The notes: generated by a model from the letters alone, not told the origin. A DNA stretch of 60,946 nt from Psychrobacter sp. JCM 18903 (GCF_000586475.1 NZ_BAWJ01000018.1:1-60946); one strand, 5' to 3'; numbered from the stretch's first letter, positions 1 through 9,959 are shown. A program made the numbers and translations.

Positions 1-20
1 GGTTAAGAAATAGTGAGGCA

Positions 21-1154
21 CTATTTAAACTCAACAGTCGCACCGTTTTGAATCACCCCCAGCAAAGCAAGTGCATCCCAATTTGTCAGGCGTATACAAC
101 CCGCTGAGGCTTGACGGCTGATACGGTCAGGATCTGGTGAGCCATGAATACCATAAGAAGGCTTACTAAGCCCAATCCATACCGAGCCCACTGGATTATT
201 AGGGCCAGGTGGAAGAATAGATTTGCTACCGTCTTTAGCAGTATAAGTATAATTAGGCTCATGTACCTTCACCTCTACCGTATGTGTCCCTGTTGGTGAC
301 GGTGTTGCCGTACTACCTACTGTGGTTGGATAGCTGGCAACTAAGTTGTTTTTATCATCATAGGCATATAGCGTTTCAGTGGCTTTATCAGCAACGACTC
401 GACTGACAGGCTTGGTATTTGGGTTGCCAGGATTATAAACTGTGATGGTTTCACCCGCCGTAAAGCTAGCCTTAGGGTTTAACGCTTTAAGATAGCTTTC
501 ACTAATATGGAATTTTTCTGCTAGCCCTTCTGTGATGCTCTCGTAATACAATCCCTCAAGTTTGGATTTGGCTTCAGCACCAGCTGGTATTTCTGTCATT
601 TTAATATTAACATCCGCATCAGTTATCTGATAACTGACTAGCACTGGCTGCACCGTGAGTTTTTCAATCTTTGTCAGTGCTTGCCATGTTTCATTGTTTA
701 GCGTGTCAGTGACTGCCAAACCATTTGCTTGTTGAAACGCTTGCATGGCCTTGCGGGTATTTTTGCCCCAATAACCATCAACAGGACCCACACCATTATG
801 ATGCCAATTTAATAAGGCTTGCAATTTAGTACCGATGATACGGTCGATATTCATACCCTCTTTCCAAGTGGCATCATTCACCTTTTGCGCAGCAATTGAT
901 AAATTGTTTGTCGTATACTTGATGGTAGGTAAAAATTTGTTCGAAGCATTTGCGGTTTTGCTATCACCTGCTGACTTTTGGTTAATGCCATTGGTCACAG
1001 GGCTGACCTCTTCAGCAGTATTCGCCTTATTAACATTATTTTTGCTAATACTGGCTTCATCGTTATTGGTCGGTGCTTGATTGTTAGCATTTACACTATC
1101 CAGTGGTGCTGCAACGCTTTGCCCCATGAAAACTGCCGTAGAAAAACCAATCAT
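21..1154 (-). CDS. L,D-transpeptidase with peptidoglycan-binding and LysM-like regions
   Basis: Exported cell-wall enzyme that would crosslink peptidoglycan (3-3 bonds) or attach proteins to it. Order of parts: signal-peptide-like start, low-complexity Asn/Ser-rich stretch to about residue 90, PG_binding_1-like domain about 105-165 (VDGYWGKNTRKAMQAFQ), LysM-like segment about 200-245, YkuD catalytic domain about 250-377. The YkuD motif is seen as HGSPDP followed by SAGCIRLTNWD, with the catalytic Cys. The ATG at 1154 gives a signal peptide without the usual basic n-region. A GTG at 1187-1189 with a good AGGAG upstream would add MYQLKKISTAVA, but is one base out of frame across a run of seven A (minus strand), so the real start is probably that GTG with one A missing here. 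Family assignment is firm; the exact substrate is unknown. Confidence 0.88.
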   Translation of the reverse strand: MIGFSTAVFMGQSVAAPLDSVNANNQAPTNNDEASISKNNVNKANTAEEVSPVTNGINQKSAGDSKTANASNKFLPTIKYTTNNLSIAAQKVNDATWKEGMNIDRIIGTKLQALLNWHHNGVGPVDGYWGKNTRKAMQAFQQANGLAVTDTLNNETWQALTKIEKLTVQPVLVSYQITDADVNIKMTEIPAGAEAKSKLEGLYYESITEGLAEKFHISESYLKALNPKASFTAGETITVYNPGNPNTKPVSRVVADKATETLYAYDDKNNLVASYPTTVGSTATPSPTGTHTVEVKVHEPNYTYTAKDGSKSILPPGPNNPVGSVWIGLSKPSYGIHGSPDPDRISRQASAGCIRLTNWDALALLGVIQNGATVEFK

Positions 1155-1189
1155 CGCTACTGCCGTGCTGATTTTTTTAATTGATACAC

Positions 1190-1621
1190 CTCATGCTCCT
1201 AATTTTTTATAAAAATAATAATTTTTATTTTGTTATGTTGTCATCAAGGCTTGTTATTTTGAGTTGTAACGCCTTCATAACCAACTTTGCTCAAACACCT
1301 TTTCATCATCTCTCTTCTAACGTGAAAGTCTGAGATTCTAGTGGTTTGTAGGCTGTTAATAATGTCATATTACCTTGTGAGCATATAACAGCTTTATGTT
1401 AATAAAGCCCTTGTCCTGCGGTGTCTGTGTTAAAACAAGTACTTTTTTACAACTATCTGGTTTAGTGTGTTACCGCTGGAAAGTGATTAAAATGAACATA
1501 AAAAAACCCATAATTTGCTGAGCAAACTATGGGTTTAGAACGACGATAAACGATAAAGATGAGAATTTTTCCCTATCGAAATAAAACAGGGGAAAATTCA
1601 ATCTATATCACTATAGTGGGA
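1190..1621. other. gene-free spacer between leuB 3' end and L,D-transpeptidase
   Basis: Holds the leuB terminator at 1499-1536 and the presumed promoter region of the L,D-transpeptidase gene. I see no convincing ORF or RNA gene in it. Confidence 0.6.
1499..1536 (-). terminator. rho-independent terminator after leuB
   Basis: Read on the minus strand: AAACCCATA pairs with TATGGGTTT, with an inner TTGC/GCAA stem, followed by a run of T. It lies about 85 bases past the leuB stop, at the end of the leu operon. Confidence 0.85.
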
Positions 1622-2724
1622 TTAGAGTAATTTAGCCAATACTGCTTGCCCCATCTCTTGGCACCCTACTTGCTTCAATCCAGCTTCACTACTGTCCAAG
1701 ATATCCAGCGTACGCAAACCATCATCAAGGACATCACTCACTGCTTGCTCAATCGCTTGTGCCGCTGCTTCTTGCTTAAAGGTATAACGCAGCATCATCG
1801 CAACCGATAAAATAGTCGCCAATGGGTTGGCTTTGTCCTGCCCAGCAATATCAGGCGCTGAACCATGACACGGCTCATACATCCCTTTGCCTGCTTCATC
1901 AAGACTGGCTGATGGCAGCATACCGATAGATCCAGTGAGCATAGCAGCCTCATCAGACAAGATATCACCGAACATATTGCCTGTCACCATGACATCAAAC
2001 TGCTTAGGATTCTTGATCAATTGCATACAAGCATTGTCAGCATACATGTGCGATAACGCCACGTCGCTATAATCTGCTTGCTGCATTTGGGTCATCGTTT
2101 GCTTCCACAGCTCGGTGACTTCTAATACGTTTGCCTTGTCCACTGAGCAAACTTTAGCTGCTGTGTCTGCTGCTTGCGCACGCGTTTTTGCCAATTCAAA
2201 AGCAACTTTGCCGATACGCTGAATCTCGCTTGTGCTATAGACCATGGTGTTGTAGCCTTGCTGTTCACCATTCTCTAGTGTGCGGATTCCACGTGGCTCA
2301 CCAAAATAGATACCACCAGTCAACTCACGAACGATAAGCAAATCCAAGCCTGAAATAATCTCAGGTTTGATACTAGACGCATTGACCAACTGCGGGTAAA
2401 GCTTTGCCACACGTAGATTAGCGAACAAACCAAGCTCACCACGTATTTTAAGTAAACCACGTTCAGGGCGCTTGCTGCGTTCAATACCATCCCACTTAGG
2501 CCACCGACCGCTCCTAACAATACCGCATCTGCTGCACGGGCACGGTCTAGCGTCTCATCTGGCAAAGGCTCACCCGTTGCGTCAATGGCCACACCGCCAA
2601 TCAATCCAGATTCAAGTGTCAAATCTAACGCAAATTTCTTATTGACCGCATTCAGTACGTCAATGGCTTGAGTCATGATTTCGGGACCGATACCATCGCC
2701 CGCTAATGTTAAAATCGTTGCCAT
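1622..2724 (-). CDS. leuB: 3-isopropylmalate dehydrogenase (frame broken at ~2499)
   Basis: Third enzyme of leucine biosynthesis: NAD-dependent oxidative decarboxylation of 3-isopropylmalate, cytosolic. The N-terminus shows the family signature [11 protein letters not shown]; the C-terminal part holds [20 protein letters not shown], which includes the metal-binding aspartate region. Corrected length is about 367 residues, normal for the family. The frame breaks after LLGAVGG: GGCCTAAGTGG should read GGCCCTAAGTGG, giving the expected [15 protein letters not shown]. One C is missing (a G on the plus strand near 2499), which I read as a sequence error rather than gene loss. It is the last gene of the leu operon and is separated from the upstream lipoprotein gene by a MITE. 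A terminator follows. Confidence 0.95.
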
Positions 2725-2760
2725 ACTAATCCTTGTGGGTAGGTAGTTTTTTATTTATGT

Positions 2761-2934
2761 TAGGGCATGTCCTCATTTTAAAAATGGTGATAAAAATGAG
2801 ATAAATTGCCGTCAAACAAGGAAAGTAGCGCAAATAATATCGAGATATTGATACGCTATTTAACAATGTTTGGCAAAATTTAGCCATTTCTAACTCATTT
2901 AGAGGATAGTCGATTGAATTGAGGACACGCCTTA
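2761..2934. mobile_element. MITE copy 1 (~170 bp, TA-flanked, imperfect terminal inverted repeats)
   Basis: Left end AGGGCATGTCCTCATTTT and right end AATTGAGGACACGCCTT are imperfect inverted repeats, flanked by TA on both sides (2761-2762 and 2933-2934). The interior is AT-rich and non-coding. A second copy in inverted orientation at 30171-30335 shares both ends and interior blocks such as AATGGTGATAAAAAT and AAACAAGGAAA. TA flanks and TIRs suggest mobilisation by an IS630/Tc1-type transposase encoded elsewhere (inference). It occupies nearly all of the spacer upstream of leuB and ends 37 bases before the leuB ATG. Confidence 0.75.
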
Positions 2935-3035
2935 ATAATACAAATTTACGATATTTTCCTAAAAACGATTTTTAGTGCCTTCAATAGCACAAAAAAATCG
3001 TGGTCAATTTACTATTTTTGAAACTCAAATAGGCT

Positions 3036-3797
3036 TTAAGCTTTGGCTTTTACTTTCGATGATGCAGGCAATGCTTTTACGATACGAGTTTCTACAAACT
3101 CTCCTTGATGCTCAGCAGACAGCTCTTTACAAAATCGGCGCTGTACAGTGTTGCCTTGATACAGATCAACACATAGCGGCTGCGGTGAAGCGGTGTCTAA
3201 TAAACTACCAGAATTATCGTTAGACTTTTTCTGATAAGCCCGTAATTGATAAGTGTCCGCCTCAATAAAATCGTGAATTAAAGTAAAACGCTCAACATAG
3301 CCCAGATTGTTTTCTGGATAGAAATTCACCTGTACTTCGCGTTTTGCAGGTTTTACCCGCGCATAATAATTGGTTAGACCCGGCATGCCTGAGGCAGACA
3401 AAGGTACAATTTTAATCTCATTTTTATGAGCGAGTGGTATCATATCTATGTTTGCATGCATTGATGTTTGTGGATGCTTATTGTTGGTATGACTGCTGAT
3501 ATGACTTTTGCCTTTTGCACTCATATCTTTCATCGCGACTAGCATGGCAGGATTGATAGGCTCATGCGTATCAGCCCCTATCACTCGTGTCTTATCTATC
3601 CGTGCAATTTCACAATGATAAGTTCCTATACAGGCAATATTGACTTCACCCGCAATCGGTTGAATCTTACCTGCCCATGCTTTAGCGTTTTCTGCCTCAT
3701 CTATTTTCTGATACCCAGTCAATAGCTGACAGCCTGACAACAATAAGCTTGCGGCAACAACCGTACTTGTCCATAAAACATAACGTTTTTTATTCAT
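3036..3797 (-). CDS. predicted lipoprotein of unknown function
   Basis: About 253 residues with a lipoprotein signal peptide: basic MNKKR, a hydrophobic stretch and the lipobox LLLSGC, with the lipidated Cys near residue 23. The mature part has several Cys (CIGTYHCEIAR) and no domain I recognise. It ends with a short basic tail. It lies between leuD and leuB on the same strand, 140 bases after leuD, so it is probably co-transcribed with the leucine genes, although nothing in its sequence links it to leucine synthesis. Family unknown to me. Confidence 0.75.
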   Translation of the reverse strand: MNKKRYVLWTSTVVAASLLLSGCQLLTGYQKIDEAENAKAWAGKIQPIAGEVNIACIGTYHCEIARIDKTRVIGADTHEPINPAMLVAMKDMSAKGKSHISSHTNNKHPQTSMHANIDMIPLAHKNEIKIVPLSASGMPGLTNYYARVKPAKREVQVNFYPENNLGYVERFTLIHDFIEADTYQLRAYQKKSNDNSGSLLDTASPQPLCVDLYQGNTVQRRFCKELSAEHQGEFVETRIVKALPASSKVKAKA

Positions 3798-3938
3798 AAT
3801 GGCGGCTACTATTTATGAGAGAAATAATAAAATATCGTAAAAAAACTACCCTTCATTTTAGCCAGTTCACCGCCATAACTCAACGCTACATTATTACTGT
3901 TCAGCAGTTTTATAAGTAATGGCTTGCAGATTCATGAT

Positions 3939-4588
3939 TTATGCTCGTACATCGTTAAATATCCATGGTGTTTTTTGCATCATCTTATGCTCATAATCTT
4001 TAATGGCATCGCTTTGCTGCAAAGTTAAACCAATATCATCAAGGCCATTTAACAAGCAGTGTTTGCGAAACGCATCTACGTCAAATGCATATTCTTCACC
4101 TGTTGAGGTGACGACGACTTGGCGTTCAAGATCTGCGCTTAGCTCATAGCCTTCATTAGCAAGCGTGTCTTTCATTAATGTATCTACAATTGCCTCGTCC
4201 AAGACAATTGGTAGCATGCCATTTTTAAAGCAATTGTTATAAAAAATATCTGCAAAGCTTGGCGCGATTACCGTACGAAAGCCATATTCAGACAACGCCC
4301 AAGGCGCATGCTCACGGCTCGAGCCACAGCCAAAGTTGCGGCGTGCCAGCAAAATAGTCGCGCTTGATAACGCGGCTTATTTAGCACAAATTCTGGATTG
4401 ATAACGCGTGTGCTATTGTCTTGCCCCGGATATCCTTCGTCAAGATAACGCCAATCATCAAACAAATTGACGCCAAATCCTGTGCGTTTAATAGACTTTA
4501 AAAACTGTTTTGCAATAATTTGATCGGTATCGACGTTTGCGCGATCTAATGGGCAAACGATACCCGTTTGAGTGTTATAAGCTTGCAT
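3939..4588 (-). CDS. leuD: 3-isopropylmalate dehydratase small subunit (frame broken at ~4362)
   Basis: Small subunit of isopropylmalate isomerase, paired with LeuC to convert 2- to 3-isopropylmalate. The N-terminus has the typical segment [17 protein letters not shown], and the swivel-domain signature is seen as [20 protein letters not shown]. Corrected length is about 216 residues, as expected. The frame breaks between NKPRYQ and [20 protein letters not shown] should be CAAGGCGCGACT (one G missing, minus strand), restoring GATILLARR. The start ATG at 4588 is preceded by AAGGAAAAC. It is third in the operon order leuC, small exported protein, leuD. Confidence 0.95.
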
Positions 4589-4635
4589 GAGTTTTCCTTA
4601 AAATATCGATTACTAACGTAAATTTTTTTGGCGGT

Positions 4636-5100
4636 CTAATGAATCTTAAAAGAGCGTGCCATTTGTTTAACAATACTGGTCATTTTAGTTTTTTCACTTT
4701 CAGGATAGTTCAGATGTAATACTGCTTCCTGACCATCCTTAACTTTAATAACATGATAGAAAACTTGACCGTCTTTTCTATAGCCGCTTGCTGTATAGGT
4801 TTTATCTTTTAACAGCTCGTAAGTAACTGTCATGCCTGTTTTATATCGATGCTGCTTCTCTTTTAGATAATCACTATCTGTATAAAAGAAAACAGTTGGT
4901 GTATTACTCCCAAAGACCAAAATAGTGGCATTAGAATTGGGTAACTTAAAATGACGACCATCACCATTATCTGCCTCAGGCAACCATGTCAATTGATTTG
5001 GCACATCGACACAATAGGCAAATCTTCCATTACAGTAATCACGAGCCATCGCTAGCTGAGAGCTACCCAATAAACAAAATAAAACAAACAGCATTTTCAT
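4636..5100 (-). CDS. small exported protein of unknown function
   Basis: 154 residues with a clear signal peptide (MKMLFVLFCLLG..., likely cleaved after AMA) and a mature part with two Cys close to its start (DYCNGRFAYC), which could form a disulfide. No domain recognised. It starts 25 bases after the corrected leuC stop and ends 47 bases before leuD, so it is embedded in the leu operon. The surrounding frame is intact and its composition resembles its neighbours. Function unknown. Confidence 0.72.
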   Translation of the reverse strand: MKMLFVLFCLLGSSQLAMARDYCNGRFAYCVDVPNQLTWLPEADNGDGRHFKLPNSNATILVFGSNTPTVFFYTDSDYLKEKQHRYKTGMTVTYELLKDKTYTASGYRKDGQVFYHVIKVKDGQEAVLHLNYPESEKTKMTSIVKQMARSFKIH

Positions 5101-5125
5101 TTTTATGCTCTATAGAAATGCAAAG

Positions 5126-6543
5126 CTAAAACGTCCGCACATCGACAAAGTGACCGGCCAATGCTGCTGCTGCTGCCATTGCTGGGCTGACCAAATGCGT
5201 ACGACCACCATTGCCCTGACGACCTTCAAAGTTACGGTTAGACGTTGAAGCACAATGCTCTTGTGGCTCAAGCTTATCAGCATTCATGGCAAGACACATC
5301 GAACAACCCGCTCACGCCACTCAAAACCCGCCTCAGTAAACAAGGCATCTAAGCCTTCTGCTTCAGCCTGCAATTTCACTTGCCCAGAACCTGCCACAAC
5401 GATGGCTTCTTTGATATTGTCCGCGACTTTACGACCTTTAATGACTGCGGCGGCATCACGCAAATCTTCGATACGCGAGTTGGTACATGAACCAATAAAA
5501 ATGCGATCAAGCTGGATATCCGTAATTTTTTGCCCAGCGTCTAAACCCATATAGGTGTAAGCGCGTAACCAGCCCTCTTCTTGCGCTTCATCAAGTGCTT
5601 GGTCAGGCGTTGGTACCGATTGAGTAATATCAACCACCATTTCAGGTGAGGTGCCCCAAGAAACCTGCGGCGCAATCTTGCTACCATCCAACTCAACAAC
5701 AGTATCAAATACAGCGTCATCATCTGAATATAAGGTACGCCAGTAAGATTCCGCTTGCGCCCATTGCTCAGAGGTTGGCGCATAAGGACGACCTTTGACG
5801 TACTCGATGGTTGTGTCATCGACCGCAACCATACCCACGCGAGCACCCGCTTCGATCGCCATGTTACAAACGGTCATGCGACCTTCCATACTCATGTCTT
5901 CAAATACTTGCCCAGCAAATTCGATAGCATGGCCTGTCCCGCCAGCCGTGCCAATTTTGGCGATAATAGCCAATACCACGTCTTTTGAGGTCACGCCAGC
6001 ACCAAGCTTACCAGTGACACGAATTTGCATATTTTTTGATTTTTTCTGAATCAAGCACTGAGTTGCCAATACATGCTCAACCTCTGATGTGCCGATACCG
6101 TGCGCTAAGCAGCCCAGCGCGCCATGAGTAGCAGTATGCGAATCACCACAAACAACCGTCATACCCGGTAACACCAAACCTTGCTCAGGGCCAACGACGT
6201 GTAAAATGCCTTGACGAGCATCATTAATCGTAAACTCAGCGATATCAAATTTGGCGCAATTTTCATCCAATGTCACTACCTGCAAGCGTGATACCTTGTC
6301 CTTGATACCAAGCACGCCTTCTAAACGCTCTTTAGTGACTGTGGGTACGTTATGGTCAGGACTGGCGATGTTAGCCGACAGGCGCCACGGTGCTCTATTG
6401 GCCAGCTCCAAGCCTTCAAATGCTTGCGGACTGGTCACTTCATGCAACAGATGGCGGTCGATATAAATCAGGCTCGAACCATCGTCACGCTTGGTGACTT
6501 CGTGAGCATTCCAAAGTTTGTCATATAACGTTTGACCGGCCAT
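5126..6543 (-). CDS. leuC: 3-isopropylmalate dehydratase large subunit (frame broken at ~5310)
   Basis: Aconitase-family large subunit with a [4Fe-4S] cluster. Seen: [15 protein letters not shown], the cluster motif [10 protein letters not shown] around residue 347, and, after correcting the frame, [11 protein letters not shown] carrying the other two cluster cysteines. The break is at GAGCGGGTTG, which should be GAGCCGGGTTG (one C missing on the minus strand). The corrected protein runs to a TAG at 5126-5128, about 472 residues, the normal length. The sequence in that tail ([16 protein letters not shown]) is diagnostic of LeuC. First gene of the leu operon, divergent from a LysR gene. Confidence 0.95.
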
Positions 6544-7029
6544 GTTGCTATCCTTTATTGGTTGCTAATTACTGGTTTTTTACTTGCTTATAGTCATTCC
6601 ACTATAAAAGTATTGCTGCGTTAACCTCGCTTGAAGCATTAAATATACATCTACACTCGGTTGCCTTGTACTACTTTTAAGTTGACTCGACTATAGTCTA
6701 TGGTAAAAATTTTCTTTGAATTTTATACGTCGCGATACTTTATTATCAGCGGCATCGTCAGCGGCGCTTGTATCAAAATCGATATTTTTATATTGGTGAT
6801 TTTACATTGATGACCATTATCAGCGCTTAAAACGTGCGATGAGCTGCGAATAGTCAATTTAATAGAATAAATATGTCACAATACGTCTCGATGTCTTGTG
6901 ATTATAGCAGGCTAATCCTATAATAATAATTGATGATTTTTGCCCAGACGCAAACTTTTATTTCTAATACATTGTGATTGGGTCAGCCAACTTTTATTTA
7001 TAGCTCGCAAAGTAGCTAAGGACATCCGT
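6544..7029. promoter_or_regulatory. leuC / lysR divergent control region
   Basis: About 490 bases with no gene. Two symmetric elements stand out: TATAGT-CATTCC-ACTATA at 6589-6606 and the perfect palindrome GACTATAGTC at 6689-6698. They share the ACTATA/TATAGT half-site and resemble LysR-type T-N11-A boxes. I infer they are binding sites for the adjacent regulator. The -10/-35 boxes are not clear enough to call. Confidence 0.5.
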
Positions 7030-7902
7030 TTGAACACCACAAACTTGACGACATTCGTTACCGTTATGCACACTGGCAGCATCTCAGGTGCCGCAGAAAA
7101 ACTGTTTATCACACAGCCTGCCGTCAGTAAACGCATCAAAAATTTGGAAGATGAATTCAACATTACTTTGTTTGATACGGTGGGACGCGGCATTGTACCA
7201 ACCCAAGCAGCCAATGAAATGCTGCCGCATGCCAAGCGGTGGCTAGAAGATTATGAGAATTTTAAGATTAATCTGCAACACTCTCAGCATATCGTATCTG
7301 GTAAATTAGTGATCGGCACCAGTCATCATATTGGCTTGCACCATTTAGCGCCTGTACTTAAGCATTTTATCCAAGCTTATCCTGCCGTACAACTAGAAGT
7401 ACATTTTGTTGATTCAGAAAAAGCGCACAAAGCCGTACTCGATGGCGATTTATCATTAGCATTTTTAACACTGCCGCCCGTTTATGATAAGCGCTTGACC
7501 TATCATACGCTATGGTCAGACCCTCTTTACTTTATGACAGGTACGCTATCGCCTTTAGCGACCAAATCTAATGTGACACTAGAGCAATTGGCGCGCTATC
7601 CTGCTATTTTACCGTCTGCTAACACTTTTACCAGTCAAATTACCTTGGCTGAATTCGCTAAGCACAATCTGAAACCCTATGCCACGATGAGCACCAATCC
7701 TCTTGAGTCTATTCGCATGCTGGTTTCTGTTGGTCTGGGATGGTCTGTATTACCGCAAACCATGATTAGTCAAGATTTAGAACGTATCGATATGGCAGAC
7801 AATATAGAGTTACAACGCTATTTGGGTGTGGTTATCAATCCGAAATTGACGCAATCTAGCAGCGTTACTGCTTTGTTAGACTTGTTAGCGCCTATTGAAT
7901 AA
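7030..7902 (+). CDS. LysR-family transcriptional regulator, probably of the leu operon
   Basis: N-terminal winged HTH (TGSISGAAEKLFITQPAVSKR, about residues 17-37 of the chosen start) followed by a LysR substrate-binding domain. About 290 residues, typical. I chose the TTG at 7030 (LNTTNLTTF) because AAGGA lies eight bases upstream and the HTH then begins at the usual distance. An ATG at 6940 would add 30 residues of non-family sequence. Divergent from leuC with symmetric sites between them, so control of leucine biosynthesis is the natural inference. The effector is unknown. Confidence 0.88.
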   Translation: MNTTNLTTFVTVMHTGSISGAAEKLFITQPAVSKRIKNLEDEFNITLFDTVGRGIVPTQAANEMLPHAKRWLEDYENFKINLQHSQHIVSGKLVIGTSHHIGLHHLAPVLKHFIQAYPAVQLEVHFVDSEKAHKAVLDGDLSLAFLTLPPVYDKRLTYHTLWSDPLYFMTGTLSPLATKSNVTLEQLARYPAILPSANTFTSQITLAEFAKHNLKPYATMSTNPLESIRMLVSVGLGWSVLPQTMISQDLERIDMADNIELQRYLGVVINPKLTQSSSVTALLDLLAPIE

Positions 7903-8374
7903 GACTCTCGCTAAATGAGGATTAGAGCGTGCTATGGAATCTAAAAAGCACGCTATTCGCATTTACAACCCTCATGCGTTATAATACGCTTGACGTTGTT
8001 TTTATAACAAAAATTTACTATAAGAACACTGATAGTCATATATTGAACACTTCGAGTAATATATGATGGTTAACAGTAGGTTTAATGGTTTTAAATGATT
8101 GGTTATATAGGTGGCCAATACTGATAAATGAGTCGCAAATGCGAGCAGTCGATGTAATATGGCATTCTTATTGATCTCTAAGCACTGCGAATTCGTATTA
8201 GCCCTAGAACAGCATCAATCATATAAAACTAACAGCAGATATTGAATAAAAGCCATTATGTCCTACTTAATGGCTTTTTTCGTCTTTAGATATTGTTTGG
8301 GACATCGTCCTATAACACTTAATCTTTATAGTTAAAATAATTACCGCCAACCATGTTGGTTAAGGACAATTTAT
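7903..8374. other. gene-free spacer with possible small RNA or long putP leader
   Basis: No ORF. Contains an 8-bp inverted repeat AGCGTGCT/AGCACGCT at 7925-7953 just after the lysR stop; a promoter-like TTGTTT-17-TATAAG at 7996-8024; and a strong intrinsic terminator at 8248-8280. Together these would delimit a transcript of about 250 nt. The real putP promoter then lies in the last 90 bases. Confidence 0.45.
8248..8280 (+). terminator. rho-independent terminator upstream of putP
   Basis: AAAAGCCATTA pairs with TAATGGCTTTT and is followed by a T run. It lies 346 bases past the lysR stop and 95 before putP, so it ends either a long lysR 3' UTR or a separate small RNA. Confidence 0.8.
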
Positions 8375-9874
8375 ATGAACGGAGTTTCTAGTGGCGTGCT
8401 GGTATCACTTGGCGCCTATTTTTTAGTGATGATTGGTATTGGCATTTACGCTTACTTTAAGCAAGCCAATGATACTGAAGGCTATATGTTAGGAGGACGC
8501 AGTTTAGGTCCCGCAGTCACTGCACTATCGGCAGGTGCATCAGATATGTCAGGTTGGTTACTACTTGGCTTGCCCGGCTATATGTATGCTGACGGTGTCG
8601 TGAGTATATGGATCGCACTTGGTTTGACACTTGGTGCATTTTTAAACTACCTTATCGTGGCACCTCGCCTTCGCGTTTATACCGAAGTGGCTGACAATGC
8701 CATCACTCTACCCGATTATTTCGCCAACCGCTTTGAAGATAAGTCGCACATGCTGCGTGTTATCTCAGCCGTGGTTATCATTTTATTCTTCACGGTTTAT
8801 ACTGCTGCAAGCCTAGTAGGCGGTGGTAAACTCTTCGAAAGCTCACTAAATCTTTCTTATAGCACTGGTCTATGGGTCACCGCTGGCGTTGTCGTTGCTT
8901 ATACGTTATTCGGTGGTTTCTTAGCCGTTTCGATGACTGACTTTGTACAGGGTATCATCATGCTGTTTGCGATGGTCATTGTTCCTGTCGTCGCTTTCAC
9001 TGATCTGGGTGGTATTTCAGCCACCACACAAGCGGTTAGAAATATTGATCCAAGCTTGCTTAACATTACTAATGGGATGAGTATCCTTGGCATTGTGTCA
9101 TTGATGGCATGGGGTTTAGGTTATTTTGGTCAGCCACATATCATTGTACGTTTTATGGCCATTCGCTCAGTCAAAGATGTTCCTACTGCCCGTAACATCG
9201 GTATGAGCTGGATGATTGTCAGCCTTATCGGGGCACTGATGACAGGTTTTGCTGGTCGTGCGTATGTGCAAAAGACAGCGATGACTTTAGATGATCCTGA
9301 AACCATCTTTTTAGTATTTACGCAGTTTTTATTCCATCCATTGGTTTCAGGCTTCTTATTAGCTGCAATTTTAGCTGCGATTATGAGTACCATCTCATCA
9401 CAGCTATTGGTAGTATCAAGCTCATTGACTAAAGATGTCTATAAGTTGTTTTTTGATCAAGATGCACCTGAGGCGCGTCAAGTATTGGTCGGCCGCATTT
9501 CCGTAATCATTGTCGCCGTTGTTGCCATTTTACTGGCGTCTAATCCAGAAAGCTCAGTATTGAATTTGGTTTCTAACGCTTGGGCAGGGTTTGGTGCAGC
9601 ATTTGGACCGTTGGTTATTTTCAGCCTAATCTGGCGCGGTATGAACCGTAATGGTGCAGTTGCTGGTATGGTGGTCGGTGCATTGACGGTTATTCTATGG
9701 ATTTATGGTCCTTTCCAGATGAACGGCATGGCACTCAATAGCTGGTTATATGCTATCGTTCCAGGCTTTATCTTAAGTACAATCGCCATTTTTGCGGTAA
9801 GTATCATGACAGGCGGTCCAAAAGCCTCTGTTACTGCGAAATTTAAAGAAATGGAACTCAATTTAAATAAATAA
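8375..9874 (+). CDS. putP: sodium/proline symporter
   Basis: Inner-membrane transporter of the SSS family that imports proline with Na+. 499 residues with about 13 hydrophobic helices, the usual length. The TM2 sodium/substrate motif SAGASDMSGWLLLGLPG is seen around residues 52-68. GYMLGGRSLGP and FGQPHIIVRFMAIRS are further family signatures. Start ATG at 8375 with AAGGA upstream. Monocistronic: terminators lie on both sides. Confidence 0.94.
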   Translation: MNGVSSGVLVSLGAYFLVMIGIGIYAYFKQANDTEGYMLGGRSLGPAVTALSAGASDMSGWLLLGLPGYMYADGVVSIWIALGLTLGAFLNYLIVAPRLRVYTEVADNAITLPDYFANRFEDKSHMLRVISAVVIILFFTVYTAASLVGGGKLFESSLNLSYSTGLWVTAGVVVAYTLFGGFLAVSMTDFVQGIIMLFAMVIVPVVAFTDLGGISATTQAVRNIDPSLLNITNGMSILGIVSLMAWGLGYFGQPHIIVRFMAIRSVKDVPTARNIGMSWMIVSLIGALMTGFAGRAYVQKTAMTLDDPETIFLVFTQFLFHPLVSGFLLAAILAAIMSTISSQLLVVSSSLTKDVYKLFFDQDAPEARQVLVGRISVIIVAVVAILLASNPESSVLNLVSNAWAGFGAAFGPLVIFSLIWRGMNRNGAVAGMVVGALTVILWIYGPFQMNGMALNSWLYAIVPGFILSTIAIFAVSIMTGGPKASVTAKFKEMELNLNK

Positions 9875-9900
9875 GCTTATCGATATAATTATCACTATAA

Positions 9901-9930
9901 AAAACCTCGCCATCATTGGCGAGTTTTTAT
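9901..9930 (+). terminator. rho-independent terminator after putP
   Basis: CTCGCC-ATCATT-GGCGAG followed by TTTTTATT. It lies between the convergent putP and slam genes; the A run on its left lets it also serve the minus strand. Confidence 0.85.
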
Positions 9931-9959
9931 TACTGGCTCAAAGCGTCAAATAGGTTACG

